Positions 52,507-60,826 of a stretch of DNA of 64,000 nucleotides are shown here, in pieces. Position numbers and translations under genes: made by a program. Under the pieces are notes generated by a model. It was not told where the DNA came from, did not search any database, and worked only from the letters and a program-made list of their open reading frames with translations. Each line of letters begins with the position of its first letter. The first letter of the stretch is position 1. Source of the DNA: CBDCYH01 sp965224105 (GTDB lineage: Bacteria; Bacteroidota; Rhodothermia; Rhodothermales; JABDKH01); contig CBDCYH010000002.1 in assembly GCA_965224105.1 (NCBI GenBank), positions 558,001 to 622,000 of the forward strand, read 5' to 3'.

Positions 52507-55254
52507 CTACTTCACAACCTTCGTCATCGAGGTCTCGAACGCTGCGTCAATCCTGGCTCTGGTCTCCAGAAGGTGCGCCTTCATCGACCGGTCGAGTCCG
52601 GACCGGCCAAGCGCGCTGTCAATCGCTTCCGCGATCTCCGTCAGCTCCAGGCGCGCGATCGAACGGGCATCCTCAGGAGCCGGGGGAATCCACGGGAATG
52701 GCCGGAGATTGTTCATCATCCCAGCCAAACGCCCAACGTAATTCCGCTGCAGATTCCTCCTGAACGAGTTGGCGTTTTGCGAACCGTCCATAACCTCCGA
52801 CCAGATCGCTCCTGTCAACTCCTGCATCATCTCGGCAACTGTGTAGGTGCCTCCCGTCGCCCGCGCTTCGTTATTTACCATCCGCGCCATCCTGCCGTTA
52901 TCCATGAGCTGACTCAGCAGCGAGCTCTGCAACGACAACACCGACTCGTGAATCGGGAAATCAACCGTACCCGAGTAACTCGATCTCGACCAATCCGAAT
53001 AGCGGTTCGGCGCCATCTTGTTCAGCACCTCCGCCTCAACCGGGAACGAATCACCGTCGAACGCCTGATCGATAATCAGCTGCATCACTTCGCGCTGACG
53101 GGATTCAGGCACGAGCGTAAACGGCACGCGACCGTTGGGATCACCCTTATGATCGCGCACGTGGTACATCCCGCCGATCTCCTTTGTCAACGGCACAAGC
53201 CCGCGGTACCGCTCGAATAGCAGACGGTTCACCGCGCCGCGCATCTGCTGGTACCCTTCGCCATCCTCAATAATCCGGTCCTCAATGACAGGTTGAATCA
53301 AGTCAACCAACCGGTTGCGATCGAGCGCATACTCCATCACGTCGCTACTCAGGTCCCATGTATTGGAACGCGGATCAACAGACATTGGCCCACGATGTGT
53401 GTCCTCATCCGTTGCATAGGCATGCATCGGATGGGCTGCCTGTTCCGCAATAGCCCGCAACCCTGCCATCTCTTCTTCGGGTGTCTGCGCCAGGCGCGAC
53501 ATCGAACCTGAGTCACCATTGCTTCCGTTGGTGCCGCTCGTGACGTAAATAGGTTCGTACGCATATCGGATCGCCCAAACATCGTAACTGCCAACCTCCA
53601 TGTTCACGTAGTCACCTTGTTTGGATCGGTCTGATGAGATGTTTGTTGGCGCGTAGTCCATCACGGAAAGTGTGAGCCCATGCTCCTTCGTGAAAGCCTT
53701 GTCGTTGAGCTTGTCAACCGGAATCGCTGACGAGCCTTTGAAGTTGTGCCGCATGCCGAGCGTGTGCCCAACTTCATGCATGATGAGATCCCGAATGGCA
53801 TCCCCGAGGTACTCCTCCGGCATAGGCTCTGTCCCGCTGATCGTACCGAGTGCCGCCAGGGCCGTATACTGCAAACCCAGCTCATGCGACTTGCCAATCT
53901 CTGCCAAACACATGCGCTCGGAAATTTCATTTGGCAGCATGGCGTTCATGAAATTGGCTTGCTCGTATTGCTGAAGCAACCCGTTTGGACCAATCAGGTT
54001 CAGATACTCATTATTCCAACCCGAAACAAACGTGGAAGAGATGAGGATGTCGGCGTTAAGGATTTCACCCGTTCGCGGATCCGTTTGGGATGGGCCGATT
54101 GCGTAGCCCATGGAATGTGCAGCCGTCCAGCGCACAGTCGAATAGCGTGCGTCCTCCGCACTCCACATTGGGTCGTCTGGCGCATCCACCGCCCTAATAG
54201 CGTTAATGAAACCTGCTGCATCATATGCCTTGTTCCAGGCCTCGATACCTTGCCTTACATACGGTTTGTATTGTTCGGGTATGCTGTGGTCGAGGTAATA
54301 CGTAATAGGCTCAACAGGCTCCGAACGCTCTGCGGTCGGATCCTTCTTCTCAAGCCGCCAACGATTTACAAAGCGAACGTAGGAGGTAGCCTCCTGGTCT
54401 CTGGAAAAGTCCCTCACTGCATCGAGGAAATGTCCGACCCTGTCATCTGCATACCTTGGCATCATTGGTTCGTCCGGCAATTTCACAAACGAGTACCTAA
54501 CTCCTACCGGGATCGATCGTGAATCGGAGACACCCGCACTAGTCGCAACAGGGCTGCCGGTTGCGCGGAACGTGAGCATGGCATCTACCTCCACGTTCTC
54601 CGGAAATGCCATCACCTCTTTTACAAAACTCCGCGACTTGTCGAAGGAAACAGGCTTGTTTCCGTAATAAGGTTTTATCCGATCCGACAATCGCGGATAA
54701 TCAGAAACAAAAAGTGAGGTAACATCGATGACGACAGATTTTTTGGACGTGTCTTCCGTTGCAATCTTGTAAGCACCAACGATGGAGTGTCCTGTGTTTC
54801 CCTGCAACGAAGTCTGCATTGCCGAACCATCGTTCGCGACAAACTTTGTGTTACGATGGACAAGGTATACCGTATCCCCAACTCGGTTGAACTGCATCAA
54901 CCGCATGTCGCTTAGTGGCAAGCCGTCGTGCAAGTTAAAGACTCCGGTCCCCTGGGAAAAGTGCATCACCATCCCCAGGTCCGTGTCAAGTTGATCGGGC
55001 GTCAATTCGAAAAAGATCGTATGATCTCTCTTGACGTGCGTACGGATATATCCATCCTTCGCCTTGGTGTCCTTCATCACGTCCGCCCACGGCTTAAATG
55101 GAGACTTCTTTGCTGGCGAGGAGGATTTTTTTGCTGATTGCTGCGCTGTTGCGGATGACGATTTCTCGACACCATCAGGCTTCACGTTGACCGTGGTGCA
55201 AGCACTGAGAGAAACCACCATGCAAATAGCGAGGCAAAGTAACTTTTGAGTCAT
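52507..55254 (-). CDS. zinc-dependent metalloprotease lipoprotein (DUF5117/DUF4953-type)
   Basis: A 915-residue exported metalloprotease. The N-terminal signal ends 'VVSLSAC' (Cys at residue 19), so it is a lipoprotein. The active site 'HEVGHTLGMRHNFKGSS' begins at H493 and gives an extended HExxHxxGxxH zinc site. 'ATSYVRFVNRWRLEKKDP' and 'ITYYLDHSIPEQYKPYVRQG' upstream are typical of this large Bacteroidota/Proteobacteria family, and 'LSVMDYAP' is the Met-turn, placing it near metzincins. Substrates are unknown. Its 3' end lies 84 bp from the repeat island. Confidence 0.9.
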   Translation of the reverse strand: MTQKLLCLAICMVVSLSACTTVNVKPDGVEKSSSATAQQSAKKSSSPAKKSPFKPWADVMKDTKAKDGYIRTHVKRDHTIFFELTPDQLDTDLGMVMHFSQGTGVFNLHDGLPLSDMRLMQFNRVGDTVYLVHRNTKFVANDGSAMQTSLQGNTGHSIVGAYKIATEDTSKKSVVIDVTSLFVSDYPRLSDRIKPYYGNKPVSFDKSRSFVKEVMAFPENVEVDAMLTFRATGSPVATSAGVSDSRSIPVGVRYSFVKLPDEPMMPRYADDRVGHFLDAVRDFSRDQEATSYVRFVNRWRLEKKDPTAERSEPVEPITYYLDHSIPEQYKPYVRQGIEAWNKAYDAAGFINAIRAVDAPDDPMWSAEDARYSTVRWTAAHSMGYAIGPSQTDPRTGEILNADILISSTFVSGWNNEYLNLIGPNGLLQQYEQANFMNAMLPNEISERMCLAEIGKSHELGLQYTALAALGTISGTEPMPEEYLGDAIRDLIMHEVGHTLGMRHNFKGSSAIPVDKLNDKAFTKEHGLTLSVMDYAPTNISSDRSKQGDYVNMEVGSYDVWAIRYAYEPIYVTSGTNGSNGDSGSMSRLAQTPEEEMAGLRAIAEQAAHPMHAYATDEDTHRGPMSVDPRSNTWDLSSDVMEYALDRNRLVDLIQPVIEDRIIEDGEGYQQMRGAVNRLLFERYRGLVPLTKEIGGMYHVRDHKGDPNGRVPFTLVPESRQREVMQLIIDQAFDGDSFPVEAEVLNKMAPNRYSDWSRSSYSGTVDFPIHESVLSLQSSLLSQLMDNGRMARMVNNEARATGGTYTVAEMMQELTGAIWSEVMDGSQNANSFRRNLQRNYVGRLAGMMNNLRPFPWIPPAPEDARSIARLELTEIAEAIDSALGRSGLDRSMKAHLLETRARIDAAFETSMTKVVK

Positions 55255-55522
55255 GACTGAATACTATTTTAGTGTGATTCAACCCGAACTAAGCTGCGCT
55301 CCAGAAATGAGGTGCACGGAATTGCGCCAAATTGGGGCGCGCGGGGTATACCATGGGAGCGTGGGCGATTCCCAGACAGACCTTGGTCCGGATTGGGTTA
55401 ATATATCGTTTTGGACTGATGAGAGAAAGACCAAAACAAGCGGACGGAGTTGACTGGTATATCGGAAACAAACTATCCGGTCGATACAACTAACATCTTC
55501 GAAGGACTGCGGTAATTAGATC

Positions 55523-55984
55523 TTGCCTGGAAAGCTGTCAAAAAGTAGGCTCAGGAAACTGAGGTTGGGGGACGTGTTTACGTCAAGCCGAATTCTATAC
55601 TTGTCGGCCGCCGCTTCGATCTTGCAGCGAACCACCTCCATCCCCAGGATGGTCGAGTTCTTTGAGCCGTCCAGGATGTCCGATGGGCGAAATGAGAAAA
55701 AAATGGATCGGGTACTTTGGCTAACCGACGGAATCCTTTGGTTCCTTTTTGATGAAGCCTTCTGTGTAAAAAAGTCTCTCATCCTCTACCATTTTGGCCG
55801 CAAGTACGGATACCCATTGTCGATTAACTTTGGCGTGACCAGGGACGGTAGTTCTATTAAGGGTCACGCATGGACGGATCTTGACGGGATCCCGTATGGT
55901 GAAGCGATGGAAAGCAGTGCACCGTTTAACGTTATCTATCGGCATCCGACATTAGAAGCAGAACCCGGTCCGACAATCGCATGA
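55523..55984 (+). CDS. lasso-peptide B2-type leader peptidase (transglutaminase-like Cys protease)
   Basis: A 153-residue protein. A Cys-His-Asp triad of the B2 family is visible: C81 in 'LFDEAFCVKKSLIL', H115 in 'KGHAWTDLDG' and D119. The linking 'YGYPLSINFGV' also matches the family, as does the order with an RRE/PqqD partner. In lasso pathways B2 cuts the leader from the precursor after the partner B1 binds it. The start is a TTG at 55523; a GTG at 55574 would remove 17 basic residues. It begins the cassette B2-kinase-PqqD-nucleotidyltransferase-peptide; the stop overlaps the kinase ATG (ATGA). Confidence 0.85.
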   Translation: MPGKLSKSRLRKLRLGDVFTSSRILYLSAAASILQRTTSIPRMVEFFEPSRMSDGRNEKKMDRVLWLTDGILWFLFDEAFCVKKSLILYHFGRKYGYPLSINFGVTRDGSSIKGHAWTDLDGIPYGEAMESSAPFNVIYRHPTLEAEPGPTIA

Positions 55985-56994
55985 GCACACAGACAAAGGC
56001 AAACTACCAGCTCCAGGGCATGGCTCTGGAGGTCGCACTGCCCGACGATTCGATCCGGCAAGCTGTCGACACAATATTGTCGTATCACGGTGTTGAGGCT
56101 TCCGACGGTCATGACAATGCCGATTGGAATTTCGATTTCAGTTTTGGTCATCTGCTTGAACCTCTGGATCCCAGGAAAAAATCTGCGTCCAATGCTTACG
56201 GGATTGATGTTTACGAATTGGAATCTGAAACCGTATTGGAGCATCAACAGGTAAGGGCTGTTGTGTCACGCGATACCGACCACGTGCTTTTTCTGTTGGA
56301 TGAGAACATGATCACGAGCGAGAGCGGACTTGTGCATGGGTTGTTTGTGATAGTCACCCTTAGCCTACTAACGCTCTTGCAACGACGAGGATTGTTTGCC
56401 ATACACGGCGCGGCGTTGGCGACGAAAGATGGGCGTGCGGTGGTGATAGTCGGACCCAGCGACTCCGGCAAATCTACACTGTCGCTCAACATTGCAATGG
56501 CCGGATGGGATTATCTCTCGGATGATTCAATTCTCCTCTGGGACAACGGCTCGAGGATTGAAGTCCGACCATTTCGGCGACACTTCGGTGTTGATCCGGA
56601 CGCTGCGGGTCTGTTTCCGCAAATCAAGGCCGCTGCGTCGCAGATGCTCACCGACCCGGACAAATGGCAACTCGACACCGGTTTGTTGTTTGAGGGAAAA
56701 CTTGTGGAATCGGCAGATCCTCAAGTAATTATTTTCCCTACAGTTGTCGATGCTGACACATCGGAATTTGTGCGGATCCCGCAGATCGACGCCATCACAC
56801 ATTTGATGACGCAAGGCACATTCATCGAGGCCGGCAGGCAGATCGCAACGCGGCAGATGAATCTATTTGCAAAGTTAGTGTCGCAATGCGGAAATTACAG
56901 GTTGAAATCCGGTCGGGACATCAAGAAGAATCCCCAGCTTGTAAATAATTTGATGCTCGACATTATGAACGAGGACACCCCGGATTCATGCTAG
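55981..56994 (+). CDS. HPr-kinase-like kinase of a RiPP-type cassette
   Basis: A 337-residue protein with an HPr kinase/PEPCK-type fold. The Walker A 'GPSDSGKS' is at residues 158-165, preceded by 'FAIHGAAL' (142-145) and followed by 'YLSDDSILL' with an Asp pair at 181-182. The N-terminal ~110 residues are unlike HPr kinase. Related kinases occur as 'HprK-related kinase A' and in lasso clusters, where they phosphorylate a Ser of the precursor (paeninodin type). Here Ser23 or Tyr24 of the peptide at 58542 are possible targets; this is inference. Overlaps its neighbours at both ends. Confidence 0.85.
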   Translation: MSTQTKANYQLQGMALEVALPDDSIRQAVDTILSYHGVEASDGHDNADWNFDFSFGHLLEPLDPRKKSASNAYGIDVYELESETVLEHQQVRAVVSRDTDHVLFLLDENMITSESGLVHGLFVIVTLSLLTLLQRRGLFAIHGAALATKDGRAVVIVGPSDSGKSTLSLNIAMAGWDYLSDDSILLWDNGSRIEVRPFRRHFGVDPDAAGLFPQIKAAASQMLTDPDKWQLDTGLLFEGKLVESADPQVIIFPTVVDADTSEFVRIPQIDAITHLMTQGTFIEAGRQIATRQMNLFAKLVSQCGNYRLKSGRDIKKNPQLVNNLMLDIMNEDTPDSC

Positions 56995-57263
56995 ATCAGA
57001 CGAAATACGTCCCTAATGCCGACGTCGTTAGCACGGAGCTAGAAGACAGCGAAACTGTTCTGTTGAATCTGAAGACCCGCGTATACTATTCGATTAACGA
57101 GACGGGATCCGTTATCTGGAATCGTCTGCACAGCGGTAAGTCTGTTCCCGAAATTGCGGAGTCGCTGACCGATGAGTACGAAATCGAATTGAGCGAAGCC
57201 ATTTCACATGTCGAAAGCTTTTTGAGTGGCCTCGCCGACAACGGCCTGGTTGACGTTGAGTAA
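56988..57263 (+). CDS. PqqD-family RiPP recognition protein (lasso B1-type)
   Basis: A 91-residue winged-helix RRE protein. The PqqD pattern is clear: 'ETVLLNLKTRVYYSINETGSVIWNRLHSG' in parts, then 'SVPEIAESLTDEYEI'. PqqD/B1 proteins bind the leader of a RiPP precursor and present it to the maturation enzymes. It overlaps the kinase gene by 7 bp and the nucleotidyltransferase gene by up to 38 bp. Confidence 0.9.
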   Translation: MLDQTKYVPNADVVSTELEDSETVLLNLKTRVYYSINETGSVIWNRLHSGKSVPEIAESLTDEYEIELSEAISHVESFLSGLADNGLVDVE

Positions 57264-58386
57264 TTTTTCTTCGCGGATCACTCCCGAACAGCAGTTCGTT
57301 TTTCTTGCCGCCCGTCCCTTCATCTCCGACGAGGCGTTGGAATCCATTGGCACAGCCGGAAAAGATTCATCGTTTGACTGGAATGCTGCGATCGAACTTG
57401 CCCGAAAGGCTGCAGTCTATCCCATGGTGCATGAGAATCTGGCTGCGTCGGGAAATAGTTTTTGTCCTGCTGATGCACGGGAAAAGTTGGACCAGATGTA
57501 CCGGGCCGCCCACCGCAATGGTCTGATACTAACGTACGAGTTGAAGAAATTGCTGTCGGAGTTAGAGGCGATTGGAATCCCCGCGCTAACCTTCAAGGGG
57601 CCGACGATGGCGATAACCGGATACGGTAGTTTGCGGCGACGGGTCTTCGGCGATGTTGACGTGGTCGTTCCTGCGGCTCAAGCCAAGGCAACGCAGGTGC
57701 ACCTGCTCAAGCAGAACTATGAGGAGGTTGACCCCTTTCCGGAGCAAATCCGGTCATCCTGGTCGTCCTATATCCCGCTGATTCATCGGCCACATGGAAA
57801 TGCAAATGGATTTGTACGCGGAGCGGGAACAGCCGAGTATTTCCACGTCGACCTCCACTGGGGCATGACGCCTCGGTTCATGGGGATACACATGCCCATG
57901 GAGCCATTGTGGAGGAGGTCTCGCGCTGTCGAGCTTCCGTCGGGAAGCGTGACGACTTTCAGCAAAGAAGACACATTCCTGCTTATTTGTCTGCACGGGC
58001 TGAAACATGCGTGGAACGAACTCAAGCTGTTTACCGATCTTTCTGCGTTCCTCTCGGCAAACGAAGATCTTGATTGGATTCAGATAAAAGAGTCGGCAAC
58101 TGAAGCCGAGTTAGTTCGCTGCGTTTCGTCCGCCCTTCGGCTGGCGGAGTTGATGACGGAGACGAACATTCCGGCTGCGGCCAGGCAGGCATTCCCGCTT
58201 GCCGAGCGAGACGAACACGTCGCGCAGTCGGTTAAGTCGTGGCGTCTCGAGTCAAGCGCTGCGATTACCCGCCTTTTCCGTGGATACCAATTTCACCTTA
58301 GGGCCCGTGATCGATGGTATCAGGGTCTTGGGGCCTGCTTTGCTCACAGCACAACCATTTCAGGGACCCTGTTGGCACGAAGATAG
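57226..58386 (+). CDS. NTP_transf_5-type nucleotidyltransferase
   Basis: A 386-residue protein of the PF14907-type family. The metal-binding pair is D143-x-D145 in 'RRRVFGDVDVVVP', with 'ALTFKGPTMAITGYGSLR' before it and 'YFHVDLHWGMTP' after. The family is commonly found beside lasso-type B2 and PqqD genes and its reaction is unproved. The frame opens with GTG at 57226 inside the PqqD gene; a TTG at 57256 overlapping the PqqD stop region is equally plausible and gives 376 residues. Candidate role: attaching a nucleotide to the peptide or its phosphate. Confidence 0.85.
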   Translation: MASPTTAWLTLSNFSSRITPEQQFVFLAARPFISDEALESIGTAGKDSSFDWNAAIELARKAAVYPMVHENLAASGNSFCPADAREKLDQMYRAAHRNGLILTYELKKLLSELEAIGIPALTFKGPTMAITGYGSLRRRVFGDVDVVVPAAQAKATQVHLLKQNYEEVDPFPEQIRSSWSSYIPLIHRPHGNANGFVRGAGTAEYFHVDLHWGMTPRFMGIHMPMEPLWRRSRAVELPSGSVTTFSKEDTFLLICLHGLKHAWNELKLFTDLSAFLSANEDLDWIQIKESATEAELVRCVSSALRLAELMTETNIPAAARQAFPLAERDEHVAQSVKSWRLESSAAITRLFRGYQFHLRARDRWYQGLGACFAHSTTISGTLLARR

Positions 58387-58483
58387 CATTATCGCAATCA
58401 GATCTCTAAATGAGATGATTGCGACGCAGGAGTTGGCCTAATTGCGGATCCTGCTTCTCTTTTTGCAATCGGCCACACATTAG

Positions 58484-58509
58484 GAGACTGAGTCTCAATT
58501 GCAACTCAG
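58484..58509 (+). promoter_or_regulatory. overlapping inverted repeats upstream of the peptide gene
   Basis: GAGACT-g-AGTCTC (58484-58496) is a near-perfect palindrome. An overlapping pair CTGAGT/ACTCAG (58488-58493 and 58504-58509) spaced by 10 nt follows. It lies 33 bp before the peptide ATG, so it may be an operator or a leader hairpin separating peptide expression from the enzyme genes. No protein is known to bind here. Confidence 0.35.
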
Positions 58510-58541
58510 AATCCACCAGTCAAATCAAACGGGACTTAACG

Positions 58542-58637
58542 ATGAAAAGGAAATTTGTATCGCCAACGTTGGCAAAGCACGAATCACTTCCAGTTGTAAC
58601 AGCCGGATCGTACGTTGTTTGTGCGCAGTGTAGATAG
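58542..58637 (+). CDS. 31-residue RiPP precursor candidate, lasso-type leader with a Cys-rich short core
   Basis: The ATG at 58542 opens 31 codons: MKRKFVSPTLAKHESLPVVTA then GSYVVCAQCR. The leader carries F5-x-x-P8-x-L10, equivalent to the Y-x-x-P-x-L motif bound by lasso B1 proteins, and Thr20 at -2 before Gly22, where B2 enzymes cut. This matches the 'lasso RiPP leader' type. The predicted core lacks Asp or Glu at positions 7-9 (A, Q, C), so a lasso macrolactam is impossible; it has C27-A-Q-C30 instead. It is 155 bp after the nucleotidyltransferase gene and a strong terminator starts 17 bp downstream. The ORF can extend to 58419 but the extra residues do not resemble a leader. Confidence 0.7.
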   Translation: MKRKFVSPTLAKHESLPVVTAGSYVVCAQCR

Positions 58638-58653
58638 GCAACTCGCCGACACA

Positions 58654-58684
58654 AAAGGGGCTCCCTCAGGGAGCCCCTTTTTTT
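58654..58684 (+). terminator. strong terminator after the peptide gene
   Basis: GGGGCTCCC-tca-GGGAGCCCC (9-bp stem, 58657-58677) followed by T7, 17 bp after the peptide stop. Its strength and position suggest an abundant short transcript. Confidence 0.92.
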
Positions 58685-58718
58685 ATGCACCAACATTCTT
58701 ACACGTTCGGCGGGAATA

Positions 58719-58747
58719 AAAAAGGGCCGCACTTGCGGCCCTTTTTG
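58719..58747 (-). terminator. terminator of the T9SS adhesin-like gene
   Basis: GGGCCGC-actt-GCGGCCC hairpin flanked by AAAAAA (plus, left) and TTTTT (plus, right). On the minus strand it follows the stop at 58770 and runs into T residues. It may work in both directions. Confidence 0.85.
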
Positions 58748-58769
58748 GGGTAAGTAGCGTAGTCGAAGT

Positions 58770-60584
58770 CTACCTAACCAGCATCACCTTCTGTGAGTCG
58801 GTAAAAAACTCTCCAGCAACCCGAACAATGTATACACCGCTCGGTAGCGAGGTGCCATCGATCGTATGTTGTGAGATCTCGTTTGCCTGGAGCTTCTCAT
58901 CAAATAACGTAGCCACCTTCTGTCCGACGAGGTTGTAGACCCCTATCTCAACGTCCTGCGTTTTACCCACGGTAAGCGTAAATGATGAACGCGGGTGGAA
59001 CGGATTCGGGTAAGACGCTGTCAGCCTGTAGCTCCTATCGAGCTCGATCGTTGCTTCCACTTCCGCTGAATACGTACTGGACCCGTCGTTGTTGATTTGC
59101 CGAAGCCGGAAGTAATGCGTTCCCGGTTCCAGGTCTTCGACCCGGAAGCTGTAGTTCGTTTCTTCGGATGTTGTACCGGCACCGTCCACAAACCCAAGTT
59201 TGGTGTACGTTTCGCCCACCCTGTGCTCTACATCAAAACCAGAGTTACCCTGCTCGGAGGCGGTCGCCCACTTAAGCTGAACATCTTGCCCATCCGTGAC
59301 AGCTGTGAAAAACGTCATCTCGACCGGAAGCAGTCCGTATGTGTAGAACCTGTCGATATCCTCGACAATATTGCCTCCGAAGTCCTTTACAACGATTCGG
59401 TAGTGGTAGTAGACGCCCTCCTGCAGATTCGATAAAATGATTTTATGATCTGCGACGTAATCGGTCTTGACCTCTTCGTTACCATATGCAACGGTCAGCC
59501 CCCATTCCACTTTGGAATCCGTGTTTTCGTTCGTCTCCCACTCTACGATCAAGGTGTCCATGTCCGCCGTGGTCACGACGTTTGAGATGATGGGGTCCGT
59601 CGTATCTGTTAGTTCCGTAAGCGATATATCCGAATAAAAAATCTCGGAAAGGATCGGCTTGAATTTAGAAACAGTAGGAACGCCAACGTACCCGACTGAT
59701 GGAAGCGGGACGTTAGTCGAGGCGGGACCGTGCACAGTCCAGTTAACACCGTCGTCGCCGTAGTACTGACTAAAGTCGTTACCACGCCTTTCGAGTTTTA
59801 TCCAGATGGAGTCACCGGCAGCTGGCTGAAGATCCGACGTGATGATGTCTACGTGAACGCTGTCTTCGAATTCTCTGTAGAAAAGGAAGTCGCCGCCATT
59901 ATAGTTGATGCTCTGGGTAAACATCTGTCCGGCTTTGGTAAGCTGTCCTCTAAACAAGTTGCCAGCTTTTGTAAAACGCTGCAGGTACCCCGCGTACGAA
60001 CGGACTTGGGCGACAAAATCGAAATCACCTTCGACATCCGAATAAAGATAATGAAAGCTGTCCAGGTCTTGATAAATCTGGTTGCCACCACCACGTACCT
60101 GCCACATTCCGTTAGAGGCGTTGTACGAGCTTGAGCCTACGGACACGGTGCCCCCGACATCCTGACTGCTCCAACCCGCTGGTAAGGCCCCTCCCCCAAA
60201 CGAGGTAGTCAACACGTTTTGCGTGGCGCTCGAAGCGGTGTCATCCGTAGCATCAATAGACCGAACCCTGAAGTCGTAGGACGAGCCGGACATCATTCGG
60301 TAGTCATCGTTGGGTTTGGCGATCACCTCCAGGATATCAAGTGTAAACGAGTGCGACGTGTTGAAGGCACCGTCTTCGAGGACGAATTCCCAGTCTTCAC
60401 CTGCGCGAGCTAACTCTATTCTGGTTTTTGCTGCGACATCGGTGTCCCAACTGACGGTTACAGTGTGCATCGTGGTATCCGACACCACAAGATTCGAAAT
60501 CACCGGCTGGCTGAATGCTGGCAGCACTCCGATAAGAGCAATCGCGGCCAAAACGGTGGAAAGTCTGTGAGTAAAACGAGTCAC
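58770..60584 (-). CDS. secreted multidomain protein with T9SS C-terminal sorting domain
   Basis: A 604-residue secreted protein. I place the start at the GTG 60584 because a clean signal peptide follows ('VLAAIALIGVLPAFSQ'); the frame continues upstream to 60779 without one. Fibronectin-type-III-like domains are at about residues 26-105 and 330-425. Between them a ~190-residue DUF1349/concanavalin-like beta-sandwich has 'GNLFRGQLTKAGQMF' and 'IKLERRGNDFSQYYGDDGVNW'. A domain around 430-515 ('QVQLKWATASEQGNSGFDVEH'-like) leads to the type A sorting domain 'YPNPFHPRSSFTLTV' to the end. Likely a surface or adhesive protein; no catalytic site seen. Confidence 0.8.
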   Translation of the reverse strand: MTRFTHRLSTVLAAIALIGVLPAFSQPVISNLVVSDTTMHTVTVSWDTDVAAKTRIELARAGEDWEFVLEDGAFNTSHSFTLDILEVIAKPNDDYRMMSGSSYDFRVRSIDATDDTASSATQNVLTTSFGGGALPAGWSSQDVGGTVSVGSSSYNASNGMWQVRGGGNQIYQDLDSFHYLYSDVEGDFDFVAQVRSYAGYLQRFTKAGNLFRGQLTKAGQMFTQSINYNGGDFLFYREFEDSVHVDIITSDLQPAAGDSIWIKLERRGNDFSQYYGDDGVNWTVHGPASTNVPLPSVGYVGVPTVSKFKPILSEIFYSDISLTELTDTTDPIISNVVTTADMDTLIVEWETNENTDSKVEWGLTVAYGNEEVKTDYVADHKIILSNLQEGVYYHYRIVVKDFGGNIVEDIDRFYTYGLLPVEMTFFTAVTDGQDVQLKWATASEQGNSGFDVEHRVGETYTKLGFVDGAGTTSEETNYSFRVEDLEPGTHYFRLRQINNDGSSTYSAEVEATIELDRSYRLTASYPNPFHPRSSFTLTVGKTQDVEIGVYNLVGQKVATLFDEKLQANEISQHTIDGTSLPSGVYIVRVAGEFFTDSQKVMLVR

Positions 60585-60826
60585 GTTTCTGTGTGTGATG
60601 GTTTGTAAATCGATCTCGGCGAGATGCCCAATCGCTCCAATATCAATTGCTGAGCTTTGCGGCGATTCAAAGCTGTCGTGGGCTCCAACAATCATACCTT
60701 TCTCCCGGTAGGGCCTCCAACGAACAAAGCCGAAGGGGTTTCCACCAAAATGGGAAGATTTGAATGCTTTTTGGGCCAAAAACTCGTGTGGGGGTGTCCC
60801 GGTTGGCCCAAACCCACTAAAATGAG

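Noticed and set aside
53746..54522. 258-codon plus-strand frame opposite the zinc metalloprotease
   Set aside because: Antisense shadow; the minus frame carries the HExxHxxGxxH site and a lipoprotein signal.
55253..55453. 66-codon plus-strand frame upstream of the RiPP cassette as another peptide gene
   Set aside because: No leader motif, no ribosome-site context and no homology pattern; it overlaps the start of the protease gene on the other strand.
58199..58441. 80-codon frame overlapping the end of the nucleotidyltransferase gene
   Set aside because: It is a shifted frame of that gene with no leader-like features.
58419..58541. Longer 72-residue form of the RiPP peptide
   Set aside because: The extra 41 residues are not leader-like, and the ATG at 58542 directly precedes the motif-bearing part.
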